A stretch of 59,305 nucleotides of DNA, from contig ONCI01000015.1 in NCBI GenBank assembly GCA_900316255.1, positions 1 through 59,305 on the forward strand, in the 5' to 3' direction. The first letter of the stretch is position 1. Each line of letters opens with the position of its first letter. The position numbers were made by a program, and so were the translations under genes. This stretch comes from an uncultured Eubacteriales bacterium. Lineage in GTDB: Bacteria > Bacillota > Clostridia > Oscillospirales > Oscillospiraceae. Positions 37,964 through 46,567 of the stretch are shown here, piece by piece. The notes under the pieces are model-generated. The model saw only the letters and a list, made by a program, of their open reading frames with translations, did no database searches and had not been told where the DNA came from.

Positions 37964-39403
37964 TCACCAGGGATCCTTGAGGAAAGTGGTCAGGATGCTC
38001 TGGGAACCGGGACGCTGGGTCAGGCCGATGCTGTTGAGCAGGATCACATCCTGGGGCTGATACTCCTTCACATAGCTCAGGATCGTCCGGTCCGCGTGGC
38101 GATAGTCCAGGATCACCACCCGGCGGTAGTGCTGGGCCAGGTAGATGGTGAAAGGATTGCCGAAGGAGTCCTTGACGATGATGCAGCAGCTGTCCTCGGG
38201 CAGGGCGGGGTTGGTGAGCACGGTGGTTTCGTTGTCCCCGGCGATGAAGACGTTGTACTTGCTGCTGGGGTCCTTTTGGCTCCGGTCCTGCACCGGGTCC
38301 TTCAGGGAGGGGTAGGTGACGATGTCCATGGTGACCTCTCCGGGGGGAACATAGGCGATGAGCTCATCCTCCCAGAGATCCCGGGCGCCGGCCCGCCAGT
38401 AGAGCGTGCCCTGGAAGAGGCCCATGTTGACCTCCTCATATTCGCTGAGGGGCACCGGGGTGAAGCCCGCCTCCCCGCAGAAGACCTCGTAGGCGTAGTA
38501 GGCGCCAAGGGCGGTCCAGTGGTGATCCCCCCGGTAATAGATGTACTCATCCTTGTGGGCCAGGAGGTTGTTGAACACGTTCACCTTATAGATCGCCTCG
38601 TCCTCCCGGGAGAAGAGATAGCGCAGCATCTTGCTCTGGTCTGCACACTTGATCTGGGGCAAAAAGTCCGAGGCCACCAGCACGCCCACCGCCGTGGGCA
38701 CCGGCAGATTGAAGAAGCGGATGCCCTCCTCCGAGAGCTCCCGGCAGAATTCATTGCAGATGGCCGCATAGCTGTCGGTATCGTCCTGGGAAAAGCCCTG
38801 GGCGGTGAAGACCATGTTCCCCAGGGCGATCAGGGTGCCTTCGCGGAGCATCTCGTCCTCGGCGTCCAGCCCGTCCCAGTGTTCCACCTCCTCCCAGGCG
38901 TCCGGCGTGGGTTCCGGCGTGGGGCTGCTCTCCTCCTGAGGAGCCGCTTCCTCTGCCGTCTCCGGCACAAGGGCAGGCTCCGGTTCCGGGCTTGCCGCCG
39001 GCGTGGGCGCGGGGGTCTGGGCGACGGCCGGGGAGGCCTCCGCCTCGGCCAGCAGCTCGTCCAGGCGGTCGTTGTCCGCGTTCTGATCCTCCTTGATCAC
39101 CACCACGTTCCGGTTCAGTCCCTGGGCGGCCTCCAGATCCTGGGCCACCCGGATATAGGACTCCCGTCCGGGGAAGGTATCGGAAAACCAGATGCCGATC
39201 TGGTCAAAATAGCTGCCGTCCCAGAAGCTTTCGGCGGAGAATTCCGGAAACGCGGTAAGCGTCCGCTTTTCCGCCATGGAGGTGCTGGGCCGCAGGGGCA
39301 GGATGAAGGCCACCACCGTCAGCAGCGCCAGGACGGTGAAAAAGGGAATGGCGCGCTTTTGCTGTCTGCTGAGAGCGCGATTTGTTTTATGGGAATCTTT
39401 CAA
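37964..39403 (-). CDS. DHHW family protein (AlgJ/AlgX-like, exopolysaccharide O-acetylation)
   Basis: A 479-residue protein with one N-terminal membrane anchor (about residues 20-38), a PEAT-rich linker (about 125-175) and an extracellular SGNH-like domain. The family motif GDHHWTALGAYYAY has D293, H294, H295 and W296. DHHW proteins accompany MBOAT acyltransferases and act in O-acetylation of surface polymers. The start codon is TTG at 39403, chosen because GGGAGGG lies eight bases before it. It follows the MBOAT gene by 15 bases. Confidence 0.88.
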   Translation of the reverse strand: MKDSHKTNRALSRQQKRAIPFFTVLALLTVVAFILPLRPSTSMAEKRTLTAFPEFSAESFWDGSYFDQIGIWFSDTFPGRESYIRVAQDLEAAQGLNRNVVVIKEDQNADNDRLDELLAEAEASPAVAQTPAPTPAASPEPEPALVPETAEEAAPQEESSPTPEPTPDAWEEVEHWDGLDAEDEMLREGTLIALGNMVFTAQGFSQDDTDSYAAICNEFCRELSEEGIRFFNLPVPTAVGVLVASDFLPQIKCADQSKMLRYLFSREDEAIYKVNVFNNLLAHKDEYIYYRGDHHWTALGAYYAYEVFCGEAGFTPVPLSEYEEVNMGLFQGTLYWRAGARDLWEDELIAYVPPGEVTMDIVTYPSLKDPVQDRSQKDPSSKYNVFIAGDNETTVLTNPALPEDSCCIIVKDSFGNPFTIYLAQHYRRVVILDYRHADRTILSYVKEYQPQDVILLNSIGLTQRPGSQSILTTFLKDPW

Positions 39404-39418
39404 ACAAAGGCCCTCCCC

Positions 39419-40795
39419 TCAGAACTGGAAATACAAAAACGGGTTGTAGCTCTCCCCCACCAGCATGCAGGTGGAAAGGAGCAGCAGCGCCACGGGCACC
39501 AGGCAGTCCCGCAGGACCCGCCAGGCTCTTGCCTCGCCGAAGCGGAGATCCAGCCGTTTCCCGAGGGAGCTGATCAGCGGGGTGCAGGCCAGGGCGGAGA
39601 ATAGCAGCAGGAAGATCTTGTTGCCAAGCAGGGTCCCCGTCACAAAGTCCGACAGGGGGTTGCCGTAAGCGCCGAAGAGATCGGCAAACACGGTCCAGCC
39701 CAGGCGGATATCCGTGAAGTGGAAGAGGATCCAGCCGAAGAGCGCCGCCAGCAGGCAGTAGACATGAGAGAGCACCCGGCTCTTTTCCAGCCAGCGCAGC
39801 AGAAAGCTTTTTTCCAGCACCAGAAACACGAAATAATACAGGCCCCAGAGCACAAAGTTCCAGCTGGCCCCGTGCCACAGGCCGGTGAGGGCCCAGACGA
39901 TGAACAGGTTCAGCAGGTGCCGGGCCGGCTTTACCCGGTTGCCGCCCAGGGGGATATAGAGATAGTCCCGGAAAAAGCTGCTGAGGGAAATGTGCCAGCG
40001 CCGCCAGAACTCCGTGACCGAGCGGGCCATGTAGGGGTGGCGGAAGTTTTCCGGATAGTGCAGGCCCAGCATCTTGCCCATGCCGATGGCCATGTCCGAA
40101 TAGGCGCTGAAATCCAGATAGATCTGCAGCATGAAGGCCGCCGCCCCCAGCCAGGCGCCCAGGACGCTCAGCTCCCGCAGCTTTGCCAGATTCTCGGCAA
40201 AGAGCGAGGGGTCCGAGAGGACCTCGGGCTTCAGGAGCAGGGCGTCCGCCACGGCGCCGCAGGGATTGGCCAGCAGGGTTTTTTTGGCAAGGCCCGCGGA
40301 GAAGCGGAGGATCCCGTCGCCGATCTCCTCCCGTCCGGAGCGTTCCTCAAAGAGCTCGTGGGAAATGTCCCGGTAGCGGACGATGGGGCCGGCGATGCAC
40401 TGGTGAAAGAGGGCGGCGTAGAGCAGCACATCCCAGTAGCGCTCCCGGGCGGTGCAGCTGCCCCGATACACATCGATCACATAGGTCAGCAGCTGGAAGG
40501 TATAGAAGGAAATGCCGATGGGCAGGGCGATCCTGGCCACCAGATCAGGCACCGGGCCGAAGATGGAGCAGATCAGACCGGAGTACTTGAAAAAGCCGAT
40601 GAGCCCCAGGTCCACCGCCACGGCCAGACCCAGCCAGAGCTTCCGCCCGCTCCCCGCCGCTTGCTGCACCCGCAGGGCGCAGAACCAGTCGGCCAGAGCC
40701 ATGAACATCAGCAAAAAGACATAGCGAGGCTCGCCCCAGGCATAGAAGGCCAGGGAAAACAGCAGCAGACAGGTGCTCCCGGAGAAGGATTTCAT
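39419..40795 (-). CDS. MBOAT family O-acyltransferase (AlgI/DltB-like), short N-terminus
   Basis: A membrane protein of 458 residues with about ten helices. Family motifs are LFSLAFYAWGEPRYVFLL, ALPIGISFYTFQLLTYVID, EFWRRWHISLSSFFRDYLY and LTGLWHGASWNFVLWG, with the catalytic His in WHGA. It moves acyl groups across the membrane to the DHHW partner. Family members usually begin about 30 residues earlier with a first helix; here that part is absent, because the DegV stop codon is only 25 bases upstream. The start at 40795 has no clear ribosome binding site. Confidence 0.82.
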   Translation of the reverse strand: MKSFSGSTCLLLFSLAFYAWGEPRYVFLLMFMALADWFCALRVQQAAGSGRKLWLGLAVAVDLGLIGFFKYSGLICSIFGPVPDLVARIALPIGISFYTFQLLTYVIDVYRGSCTARERYWDVLLYAALFHQCIAGPIVRYRDISHELFEERSGREEIGDGILRFSAGLAKKTLLANPCGAVADALLLKPEVLSDPSLFAENLAKLRELSVLGAWLGAAAFMLQIYLDFSAYSDMAIGMGKMLGLHYPENFRHPYMARSVTEFWRRWHISLSSFFRDYLYIPLGGNRVKPARHLLNLFIVWALTGLWHGASWNFVLWGLYYFVFLVLEKSFLLRWLEKSRVLSHVYCLLAALFGWILFHFTDIRLGWTVFADLFGAYGNPLSDFVTGTLLGNKIFLLLFSALACTPLISSLGKRLDLRFGEARAWRVLRDCLVPVALLLLSTCMLVGESYNPFLYFQF

Positions 40796-40820
40796 CCGCC
40801 GACAGGCGGCGAAGATTGCT

Positions 40821-41708
40821 TTATTCCGGCGTTCTGCCGTTGCAGAGATAAAACACGGTGAGCAGACCCGGGCCGCAGTGGGCGCCGATGACCACGCCCA
40901 GGCCCGTGATGCTGATCTCCCCCAGCTGGGGATAAGCGGCGCGCAGGCCGTCCCGCACCGTCTCGGCATCGGCTCTGCAGTCTGCCTGTAGAATGTGGAC
41001 CTTCAGGCCTGTGGGGTCCTTCACCTGGCTCAGGTCGTGGAGCGCCCCGTCCAGAATGGCCTTCACGGCTGCCTTGCGGCCCCGGACCTTCTTGGCCACG
41101 TCCAGGGTGCCCCGGTCGGGCACGTAAAGCACGGGCTTGATGGCCAGCATGGAACCCACCAGGGCCGCCGCGTTGGAAACCCGGCCGCCGGCCTTCAGAT
41201 AGTTCAGATCGTCCACGGTGAAGCGGTGGGCGATCTTCAGCTTGTTCTCCTCGCCCCAGGCGATGACCTCATCAAAGCTGGCGCCCGCCTCCATGCGCTC
41301 CACCATATGCTCCACCAGCAGGCCCAGGCCTCCGGAGATGCAGAGGGTGTCCATCACATAGAGCTTCCGCTCCGGGTACTCCAGGCGGATCTCCTCGGCG
41401 GCCTTGTTGGCGTTCACAAAGGAGACGGACATCTTCTGGGACATGTCCAGGAAGATCACGTCCTTGCCGGTGTCCAGCAGGCCCTTGAAAAAGTCGTAAT
41501 ACACAAATTCGTTGATCATGGAGGTCTTCAGCCGGTCGCCCTTGCGCATGCCGGCATAGACCGCGTCCCGGCTCTCCTCCCGGCAGTCGTCCTCGAAGAG
41601 CTTGTCCCCCACGGTGTAGGTATAGGGGATGAAGGGGATCTGATGCGCCTCCAGCCAGGTGCGGGGCAGGTCGGAGGTGGAAGAGGTCGCAATGATGTAG
41701 TCAGCCAT
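40821..41708 (-). CDS. DegV family fatty-acid-binding protein
   Basis: A 295-residue cytoplasmic protein. The N-terminal fold is DAK1/DegV (ATSSTSDLPRTWLE; GDRLKTSMINEFVYYDFFKG) and the C-terminal lobe has LKAGGRVSNAAALVGSMLAIKP and IGAHCGPGLLTVFY. DegV/FakB proteins hold fatty acids for phosphorylation by FakA; no fakA is nearby. The start at 41708 follows AAAGGA. It has its own promoter and precedes the MBOAT gene by 25 bases, so it may be cotranscribed with the acylation genes. Confidence 0.9.
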   Translation of the reverse strand: MADYIIATSSTSDLPRTWLEAHQIPFIPYTYTVGDKLFEDDCREESRDAVYAGMRKGDRLKTSMINEFVYYDFFKGLLDTGKDVIFLDMSQKMSVSFVNANKAAEEIRLEYPERKLYVMDTLCISGGLGLLVEHMVERMEAGASFDEVIAWGEENKLKIAHRFTVDDLNYLKAGGRVSNAAALVGSMLAIKPVLYVPDRGTLDVAKKVRGRKAAVKAILDGALHDLSQVKDPTGLKVHILQADCRADAETVRDGLRAAYPQLGEISITGLGVVIGAHCGPGLLTVFYLCNGRTPE

Positions 41709-41745
41709 TCTTTTGTATTCCTTTCCAATCGATATCACGCCCCAC

Positions 41746-41774
41746 AGAATAGCACAGCAGGGCCGGATTTGCAA
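41746..41774 (-). promoter_or_regulatory. Promoter of the DegV-MBOAT-DHHW operon
   Basis: On the minus strand TTGCAA and TATTCT are separated by 17 bases, 38 bases upstream of the DegV start. Confidence 0.68.
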
Positions 41775-41806
41775 GGAAAAGCCGTCCCGACGCCCCACAA
41801 AGGCTC

Positions 41807-41835
41807 TTGCGGCTGGCACGCTTTTCCTGTACAAT
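41807..41835 (+). promoter_or_regulatory. Promoter of the GH5 lipoprotein gene
   Basis: TTGCGG and TACAAT are separated by 17 bases, 43 bases before the start codon. Confidence 0.68.
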
Positions 41836-41878
41836 GGAGGCAGAAATCCGGGGGAAATCATGACTTGGAGGGATCCCA

Positions 41879-42910
41879 ATGAAAAAGCTGACTCTGCTTT
41901 TGCTGGCGGCGCTGCTGCTGATATCCGCCCTCTCCGCCTGCGGAGACGCCGGCGCTCTCGCCGCCTCCTGGACCTGTGCCGATGGGCGGGCCCGCCCCTC
42001 CTCCTGCGGGCATCTGCAGGTGAAGGACGGCAAGCTCTGCGGCGGGCAGGGCGAGCCCGTCATGCTCCGCGGCGTAAGCCTGAACGGTCTGGTCACCGGG
42101 GAGAAATACCTGGACCCGGCCCTCTTCCGGGAGCTTGCGGAGGAGCGGGGCGTGAATCTGGTGCGCCTTGCCATGTACACCTACGGCGTGGGCGTGGTGG
42201 GCTACTGCACCGGCGGAGATCAGGACCGTCACAAGGCGGACATCGCCCTGGGGGTGGACTGCGCCCGGGAGGCGGACCTGTACGTGCTCCTTGACTGGCA
42301 CATCCTCAGCGACGGGGACCCCAACAACTATCTGGAAGAGGCCAAGGCCTTCTTCGCCGAGATGGCGGAGCGCTTCCGGGGCGATCCCTGCGTCCTATAT
42401 GAGATCTGCAACGAGCCCAACGGCGTGGACTGGCCCGCCGTGAAGCGCTATGCCGAGGCCATCATCCCGGTGATCCGGGAGAAGGACCCGGACGCGGTGA
42501 TCATCGTGGGCAACCCAGACTGGTCGAAGGATCTGAAGAGCGTGGCGGCGGATCCTCTGGAATTCGACAACATCCTCTACACCCTGCACTTTTACGCCGC
42601 CAGCCACGGGGAGGAGTTTCGCCGCATGACGGAGGAGCTGAGCCGGGCGGGGCTTCCCATCTTTGTGACCGAGTTCGGCGTCACCGCCTCCAACGGGGGC
42701 TTCCCCCGGGATCTGGAGGGAGCCGACGAATGGATCTCGCTGCTGGAGCGGGAGAAGATCTCCTGGTGCCTCTGGTCCTTCTCCGCCGCGCCGGAGCCCT
42801 GCTCCGTCCTGCGCTCCAGCGTCCTCAAGCACAGCGGCTTTGCGGAGGAGGATTTCACCGACACCGGCCTCTGGCTCTGGGACACCCTGGAACAACACGG
42901 GGGACGATGA
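41879..42910 (+). CDS. GH5-type cellulase-family lipoprotein
   Basis: A 343-residue secreted glycoside hydrolase. The lipoprotein signal is MKKLTLLLLAALLL followed by LSAC. The (beta/alpha)8 barrel has the GH5 catalytic pair: acid/base Glu179 in EICNEPNG and nucleophile Glu265 in FVTEFGVT. LLDWHILSDGDPNN is the loop before strand 4. The family covers cellulases, mannanases and licheninases; the substrate is not determined here. No carbohydrate-binding module is present, and the protein is probably tethered to the outer face of the membrane. The start follows GGAGGG. Confidence 0.9.
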   Translation: MKKLTLLLLAALLLISALSACGDAGALAASWTCADGRARPSSCGHLQVKDGKLCGGQGEPVMLRGVSLNGLVTGEKYLDPALFRELAEERGVNLVRLAMYTYGVGVVGYCTGGDQDRHKADIALGVDCAREADLYVLLDWHILSDGDPNNYLEEAKAFFAEMAERFRGDPCVLYEICNEPNGVDWPAVKRYAEAIIPVIREKDPDAVIIVGNPDWSKDLKSVAADPLEFDNILYTLHFYAASHGEEFRRMTEELSRAGLPIFVTEFGVTASNGGFPRDLEGADEWISLLEREKISWCLWSFSAAPEPCSVLRSSVLKHSGFAEEDFTDTGLWLWDTLEQHGGR

Positions 42911-42946
42911 AACCGGAGCCAAAACCTGTCAAAGGAGAATGCTCTT

Positions 42947-44587
42947 ATGGGAATGACCTTTACCACACTTCACCTGTATGGCGTGGAACGGGACGCGCTC
43001 TTGAAAAAGCTCACGGCGGACGATCTGCTGCGGGAGCAAAACGCCCCCTGGCTCAGCCTCGTGCCGGTCTATGACCCAGAGCACGTGGAGACCCAGAGGC
43101 TTGAAAAGCTGGCCAAGGCCCTGACCAAGGGAACGCCCCAGGCCGCTGCCCTTCTGTTTTCTTATTTTGACGACGAGCGCTTTCTCTGCAGCTTCTTTCG
43201 GGAAGGGAGAAAACAGGCCGGCTGCCTCAGCCAGGAGTCCTGGGCCAAGCTGGGAAAGAAGCTGGACGAACTCTTTGGCGACACTTCTGCCACCAAGGCC
43301 TTCCGCTACGCCGCCCGCTGCTTCGATTTGGAAGAGCAGGTCCGCCTGCTGGAGGACAGCGTTGGCGCGGCGCTCTACGACTTTCCGGAGGAAGCGCAGC
43401 CCCGCCGGGTACCCCGGAGCGACAGGACCCTGCGGGAGATCAAGGCCCGGGAGGCCGCCCTGCGCAAGCGTCCCAAGCAATTTATTCTTACCGAGATTGC
43501 CCGGGAGGAATGGCCGGAGCGGCTGCGGCTGCGGGAGGCGCTGCTGAAGCTTCTGCGCCCGGCGTGGAGGACCTACCAGCTCAGCACGCTCCTATACAAT
43601 ATGGACTACATCCTTTTTGATGTTCCGGGAGCCCGAGATCTGGTATCCTATCCTTATATCGATTTTGAACAGCATCGGTACGGCGTCCTTTTCTACAACA
43701 GCAGGACCGGGGAGCATTGGGAGCCGAAAACGCCGCCGGGGATTCCCGGTGGGGCCGTCTGGCAGACGCGTCAGGGCGACATGGTGCTGCTGTTTTTACA
43801 CATCTTCTCCGAGCGGAAGGAAGGGAACAGCTGGTTCGTCAGCGGCGGCAGGGGCGGCGTCCTTTGCCTGGGGCGGGACGAGACTGAGCGCTGGCGCTTT
43901 GAACCGGAGATGCACGGGGATCAGCGCCTCACGCACATCCACAGCTCCGCCGATGGCGTCATCACACTGTTTGCTTCCGGCATCAACGGCGGTGTTGTGG
44001 CTGGCGCGAAGATCTGGCAGATCGACGGCGAAACCGGGAAGCTGCTGCGCACGCGGAACATTCCACACGGGAATGAAGTACATCATTTGGCGTATTCGAA
44101 GGATCTGAAGCGCTTTGTATACTGCGAGAGAATCACAAAAGACCTGGTCCTGCTGAACGACGAGCTGGAGGAGACCGCCCGCTGGCCTAACTATAAGGGG
44201 GACGCTTTTTTCCGGGTGAACAACTTCTGCGGCCGCCTGCTCTGGGAGCAGCGATATTATGATATGAGATCCGTCTACCTGCACGACCTGCTGGACGGGA
44301 CCGTCCGGAAGGTCCCGCTGGAGGTTCCGGTCTACGTCCGCTCCGTCCTGCCGGACGGACGGATCCTGGGCGTAAATGAAAAGCAAAGCATTCTTACCGT
44401 CCTGAACGGAGAGGGCATCGTGGTCTCCCGCTACACCGTCCCCGGCATGATCCAGTGCATCCTTCCGGAAATGAATGGCGTTTTCATCGGGGAAGAGCGC
44501 CCGCTCTCGGCTGACTTTTCAGCCCCCGGCGCACTTTTTGACGAGGCGGAGACCCACGTCTGGCGTTTGGACCCGGCAAAGCCTTGA
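42947..44587 (+). CDS. Unrecognised 546-residue protein with a propeller-like C-terminal half
   Basis: A soluble protein without signal peptide. The first 200 residues are helical and charged (LRLREALLKLLRPAWRTYQL near the end). The rest, from about residue 215, has repeating beta units with patterns such as GGRGGVLCLGRDE, THIHSSADGVITLFASG, KIWQIDGETGKLLRTRNIPH and DGRILGVNEKQSILTVLNGE, which suggest a beta-propeller of five to seven blades. No catalytic motif is evident. The start follows AAAGGAG. It is 36 bases after the GH5 gene. Confidence 0.62.
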   Translation: MGMTFTTLHLYGVERDALLKKLTADDLLREQNAPWLSLVPVYDPEHVETQRLEKLAKALTKGTPQAAALLFSYFDDERFLCSFFREGRKQAGCLSQESWAKLGKKLDELFGDTSATKAFRYAARCFDLEEQVRLLEDSVGAALYDFPEEAQPRRVPRSDRTLREIKAREAALRKRPKQFILTEIAREEWPERLRLREALLKLLRPAWRTYQLSTLLYNMDYILFDVPGARDLVSYPYIDFEQHRYGVLFYNSRTGEHWEPKTPPGIPGGAVWQTRQGDMVLLFLHIFSERKEGNSWFVSGGRGGVLCLGRDETERWRFEPEMHGDQRLTHIHSSADGVITLFASGINGGVVAGAKIWQIDGETGKLLRTRNIPHGNEVHHLAYSKDLKRFVYCERITKDLVLLNDELEETARWPNYKGDAFFRVNNFCGRLLWEQRYYDMRSVYLHDLLDGTVRKVPLEVPVYVRSVLPDGRILGVNEKQSILTVLNGEGIVVSRYTVPGMIQCILPEMNGVFIGEERPLSADFSAPGALFDEAETHVWRLDPAKP

Positions 44588-44657
44588 GCGGCGCAGAAAG
44601 CTGCCTCGGCGTCGCTTTTCTACGGGATCGACAGATGAAAAAGGAGGCGCATGACAG

Positions 44658-45398
44658 ATGGAAGCGCAGCCAAAGCGAAAGAAGAAAAAGGTCCGGCGGG
44701 CCCTGCTGCTGATCATTCTTCTGTTTCTGCTGCTTATTGGGATCTTTTTCGGCTATGTGAGCGTCTATTACCATGCGGACGAGGCCGCCCTGGCCGCCCT
44801 CCGCTCCGACGGAGCGGTGACCGTCACCCAAACGGGGACCGGCTGGTTCTTTGACGGGCCCTCGAAGACGGACGCGCTGATCTTTTATCCCGGGGGCAAG
44901 GTGGAGGAAACGGCCTACGCTCCCCTGCTGCGTCAGATCGCAGACGGGCAGATGGACGTGTTCCTTCTGAGCGTCCCCTTCCGCCTGGCGGTGCTCTCCC
45001 CGGGCAAGGCAGCGGACGTGATGGCCTCCCGCTCCTACGCCAACTGGTATGTGGGCGGCCACTCCCTGGGCGGCGCCATGGCGGCGGACTTTGCGGCAAA
45101 GCACGGTGACGGGCTCCGGGGTCTGGTGTTGCTGGCGGCCTACCCTACAAAGACGCTGGATCCTTCCCTGCCGGTGCTTTCGCTCTATGGCTCGGAGGAC
45201 GGAGTGCTGAACCGGCAGAAGCTGGAGGCGGGGATCCAATATCTCCCCGCGGGCACGGTGATCCAGGTGATCCCCGGCGGGAATCACGCCCAGTTCGGCA
45301 GCTACGGCCCCCAGAAGGGGGACGGAACCGCCCTGATCTCCCCGGCGGAGCAGTGGGCGGAGACGGCAGCCCTGATCGGAGAGGTCTTCGGCGGATAA
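44658..45398 (+). CDS. Membrane-anchored alpha/beta hydrolase
   Basis: A 246-residue protein. The basic N-terminus (KRKKKKVRR) precedes one transmembrane helix (about residues 14-36), so the enzyme domain faces outside. The nucleophile Ser136 is in GGHSLGGAMAADFA; an Asp in SLYGSEDGVLN and a His in PGGNHAQFG complete a likely triad. It resembles alpha/beta hydrolase family 5-like proteins. The substrate is unknown. It is 70 bases after the propeller-like gene with no terminator between. Confidence 0.82.
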   Translation: MEAQPKRKKKKVRRALLLIILLFLLLIGIFFGYVSVYYHADEAALAALRSDGAVTVTQTGTGWFFDGPSKTDALIFYPGGKVEETAYAPLLRQIADGQMDVFLLSVPFRLAVLSPGKAADVMASRSYANWYVGGHSLGGAMAADFAAKHGDGLRGLVLLAAYPTKTLDPSLPVLSLYGSEDGVLNRQKLEAGIQYLPAGTVIQVIPGGNHAQFGSYGPQKGDGTALISPAEQWAETAALIGEVFGG

Positions 45399-45401
45399 GC
45401 C

Positions 45402-45430
45402 TTGCGCAGCGCGGCCGCCGATGCTATAAT
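45402..45430 (+). promoter_or_regulatory. Promoter of the zinc-ribbon membrane protein gene
   Basis: TTGCGC and a perfect TATAAT are separated by 17 bases, just before the start at 45463. Confidence 0.72.
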
Positions 45431-45462
45431 TGCTTGAAAACAACTTGAATGAGGTGATGGAT

Positions 45463-46272
45463 ATGCGTTGTCCCTATTGCAATTCCGAGGTCAAGGACGG
45501 CAGCAAATTCTGCACCGAGTGCGGCGCCACGCTGAACGCCGCCGCCGTGCAGCGGGAGCAGGATCTGGAGGCCGTGACCAATACCGGGCTGGTACTGGGC
45601 GCCGCCGCCCGCAAGGCCAGGCTGGAGGCCTATGTCTCCCAGGATCAGATCATCGGCGCCAGAGCCTATAACGGCATCCTGCTGGGCGTACTGGCCTGGG
45701 GCCTGCTCGTCAACGTCCTGCTCTGCTTCACCGTGGGCGACGTTTACCGCTATGTGAGCCCCGTGGCCTTCCTGATCGGCTACTCGGTGCTGGCCTTCGC
45801 CGGGATCTTCATTTCCGGCCGGTCCGACAAGCCCCTGGTGAGCTTCTTGGGCTACAACATGGTGGTGATCCCCTTCGGGCTGGTGATCTCCACGATGGTG
45901 GAGGCCTACGGCGGGCCCTACTCCTCCCTGGTGGCGGATGCTTTCCTGTACACGCTGGTGATCAGTCTGGGCATGGCCGGCATGGCCCTGGCCTTCCCCA
46001 ATCTGTTTCAGAAGCTGGGCGGCGCGCTCCTCGGCGTGCTGTTTGGCCTGGTCCTCTGCGAGATCGTGCTGCTGATCCTGGGCCGGGACCAGATCATCAC
46101 CGCCTGGGTCGCCGCGGCGCTTTTCAGCCTGTACATCGGCTTTGACGTGTACCGCTCCCAGCAGTTTCCCAAGACCGTGGACAACGCGGTGGACTGCGCG
46201 CTGGACATCTATATGGACATCGCGAACCTCTTCCTCCGCATTCTCCAGATCCTCGGGAAGAGAAAAGACTGA
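45463..46272 (+). CDS. Zinc-ribbon multi-pass membrane protein
   Basis: A 269-residue protein. The N-terminus is a zinc ribbon (MRCPYCNSEVKDGSKFCTEC, four Cys in CxxC pairs). After a linker come about seven hydrophobic helices with the pattern of Bax-inhibitor-1-like or other small polytopic families, and the tail has YIGFDVYRSQQFPKTVDNAV followed by CALDIYMDIANLFLRILQIL. That tail and its YDxxxI-type layout resemble the Bax inhibitor 1/YccA family. The start follows GAGGTG. The function is unknown. Confidence 0.7.
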   Translation: MRCPYCNSEVKDGSKFCTECGATLNAAAVQREQDLEAVTNTGLVLGAAARKARLEAYVSQDQIIGARAYNGILLGVLAWGLLVNVLLCFTVGDVYRYVSPVAFLIGYSVLAFAGIFISGRSDKPLVSFLGYNMVVIPFGLVISTMVEAYGGPYSSLVADAFLYTLVISLGMAGMALAFPNLFQKLGGALLGVLFGLVLCEIVLLILGRDQIITAWVAAALFSLYIGFDVYRSQQFPKTVDNAVDCALDIYMDIANLFLRILQILGKRKD

Positions 46273-46277
46273 AAGCA

Positions 46278-46311
46278 CAGGGGATGTGAAAGATCACATC
46301 CCCTGATTTTT
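46278..46311 (+). terminator. Terminator of the zinc-ribbon membrane protein gene
   Basis: CAGGGGATGTGA pairs with TCACATCCCCTG around a four-base loop, followed by five T residues. Confidence 0.88.
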
Positions 46312-46371
46312 GAGTTTTGAGTTTCGAGGAAACAAGGCCGATGCGTTCTCAAAACGCAGCAGAAAGAGAGA

Positions 46372-46395
46372 CCGGGAAAAAGGCTTTTTTCCCGG
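46372..46395. repeat. 24-base palindromic unit, copy 1
   Basis: CCGGGAAAAA and TTTTTTCCCGG form a hairpin around a short GC. An identical 24-base copy lies at 46533-46556. The stretch between the copies holds no gene. Confidence 0.75.
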
Positions 46396-46500
46396 TCAGA
46401 CTGTAGACAAACCTATGCGGCAGAGCTTGGACACGCATGGGGGGATTGTGAAGGGGGGAGGGTATGCCCCCCTTCACGTTCAATCTATGCCAAAGCGGTT

Positions 46501-46529
46501 CAAGCTGTCGACACTTTGTCGACAGCTTG
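46501..46529. repeat. Perfect 13-bp hairpin with a three-base loop
   Basis: CAAGCTGTCGACA and TGTCGACAGCTTG flank CTT. It lies between the two copies of the 24-base palindrome. Confidence 0.7.
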
Positions 46530-46532
46530 AGG

Positions 46533-46556
46533 CCGGGAAAAAGGCTTTTTTCCCGG
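46533..46556. repeat. 24-base palindromic unit, copy 2
   Basis: This is identical to the unit at 46372-46395. It sits just after the acyltransferase stop codon on the minus strand, where it can act as that gene's terminator (T-run on the minus strand). Confidence 0.75.
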
Positions 46557-46567
46557 TCCCTTTTTGC

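Noticed and set aside
46310..46560. CRISPR array
   Set aside because: Only two identical palindromic units are present, without regular spacers or cas genes. The 27-base copies at 55606-55814 also lack regular spacing.
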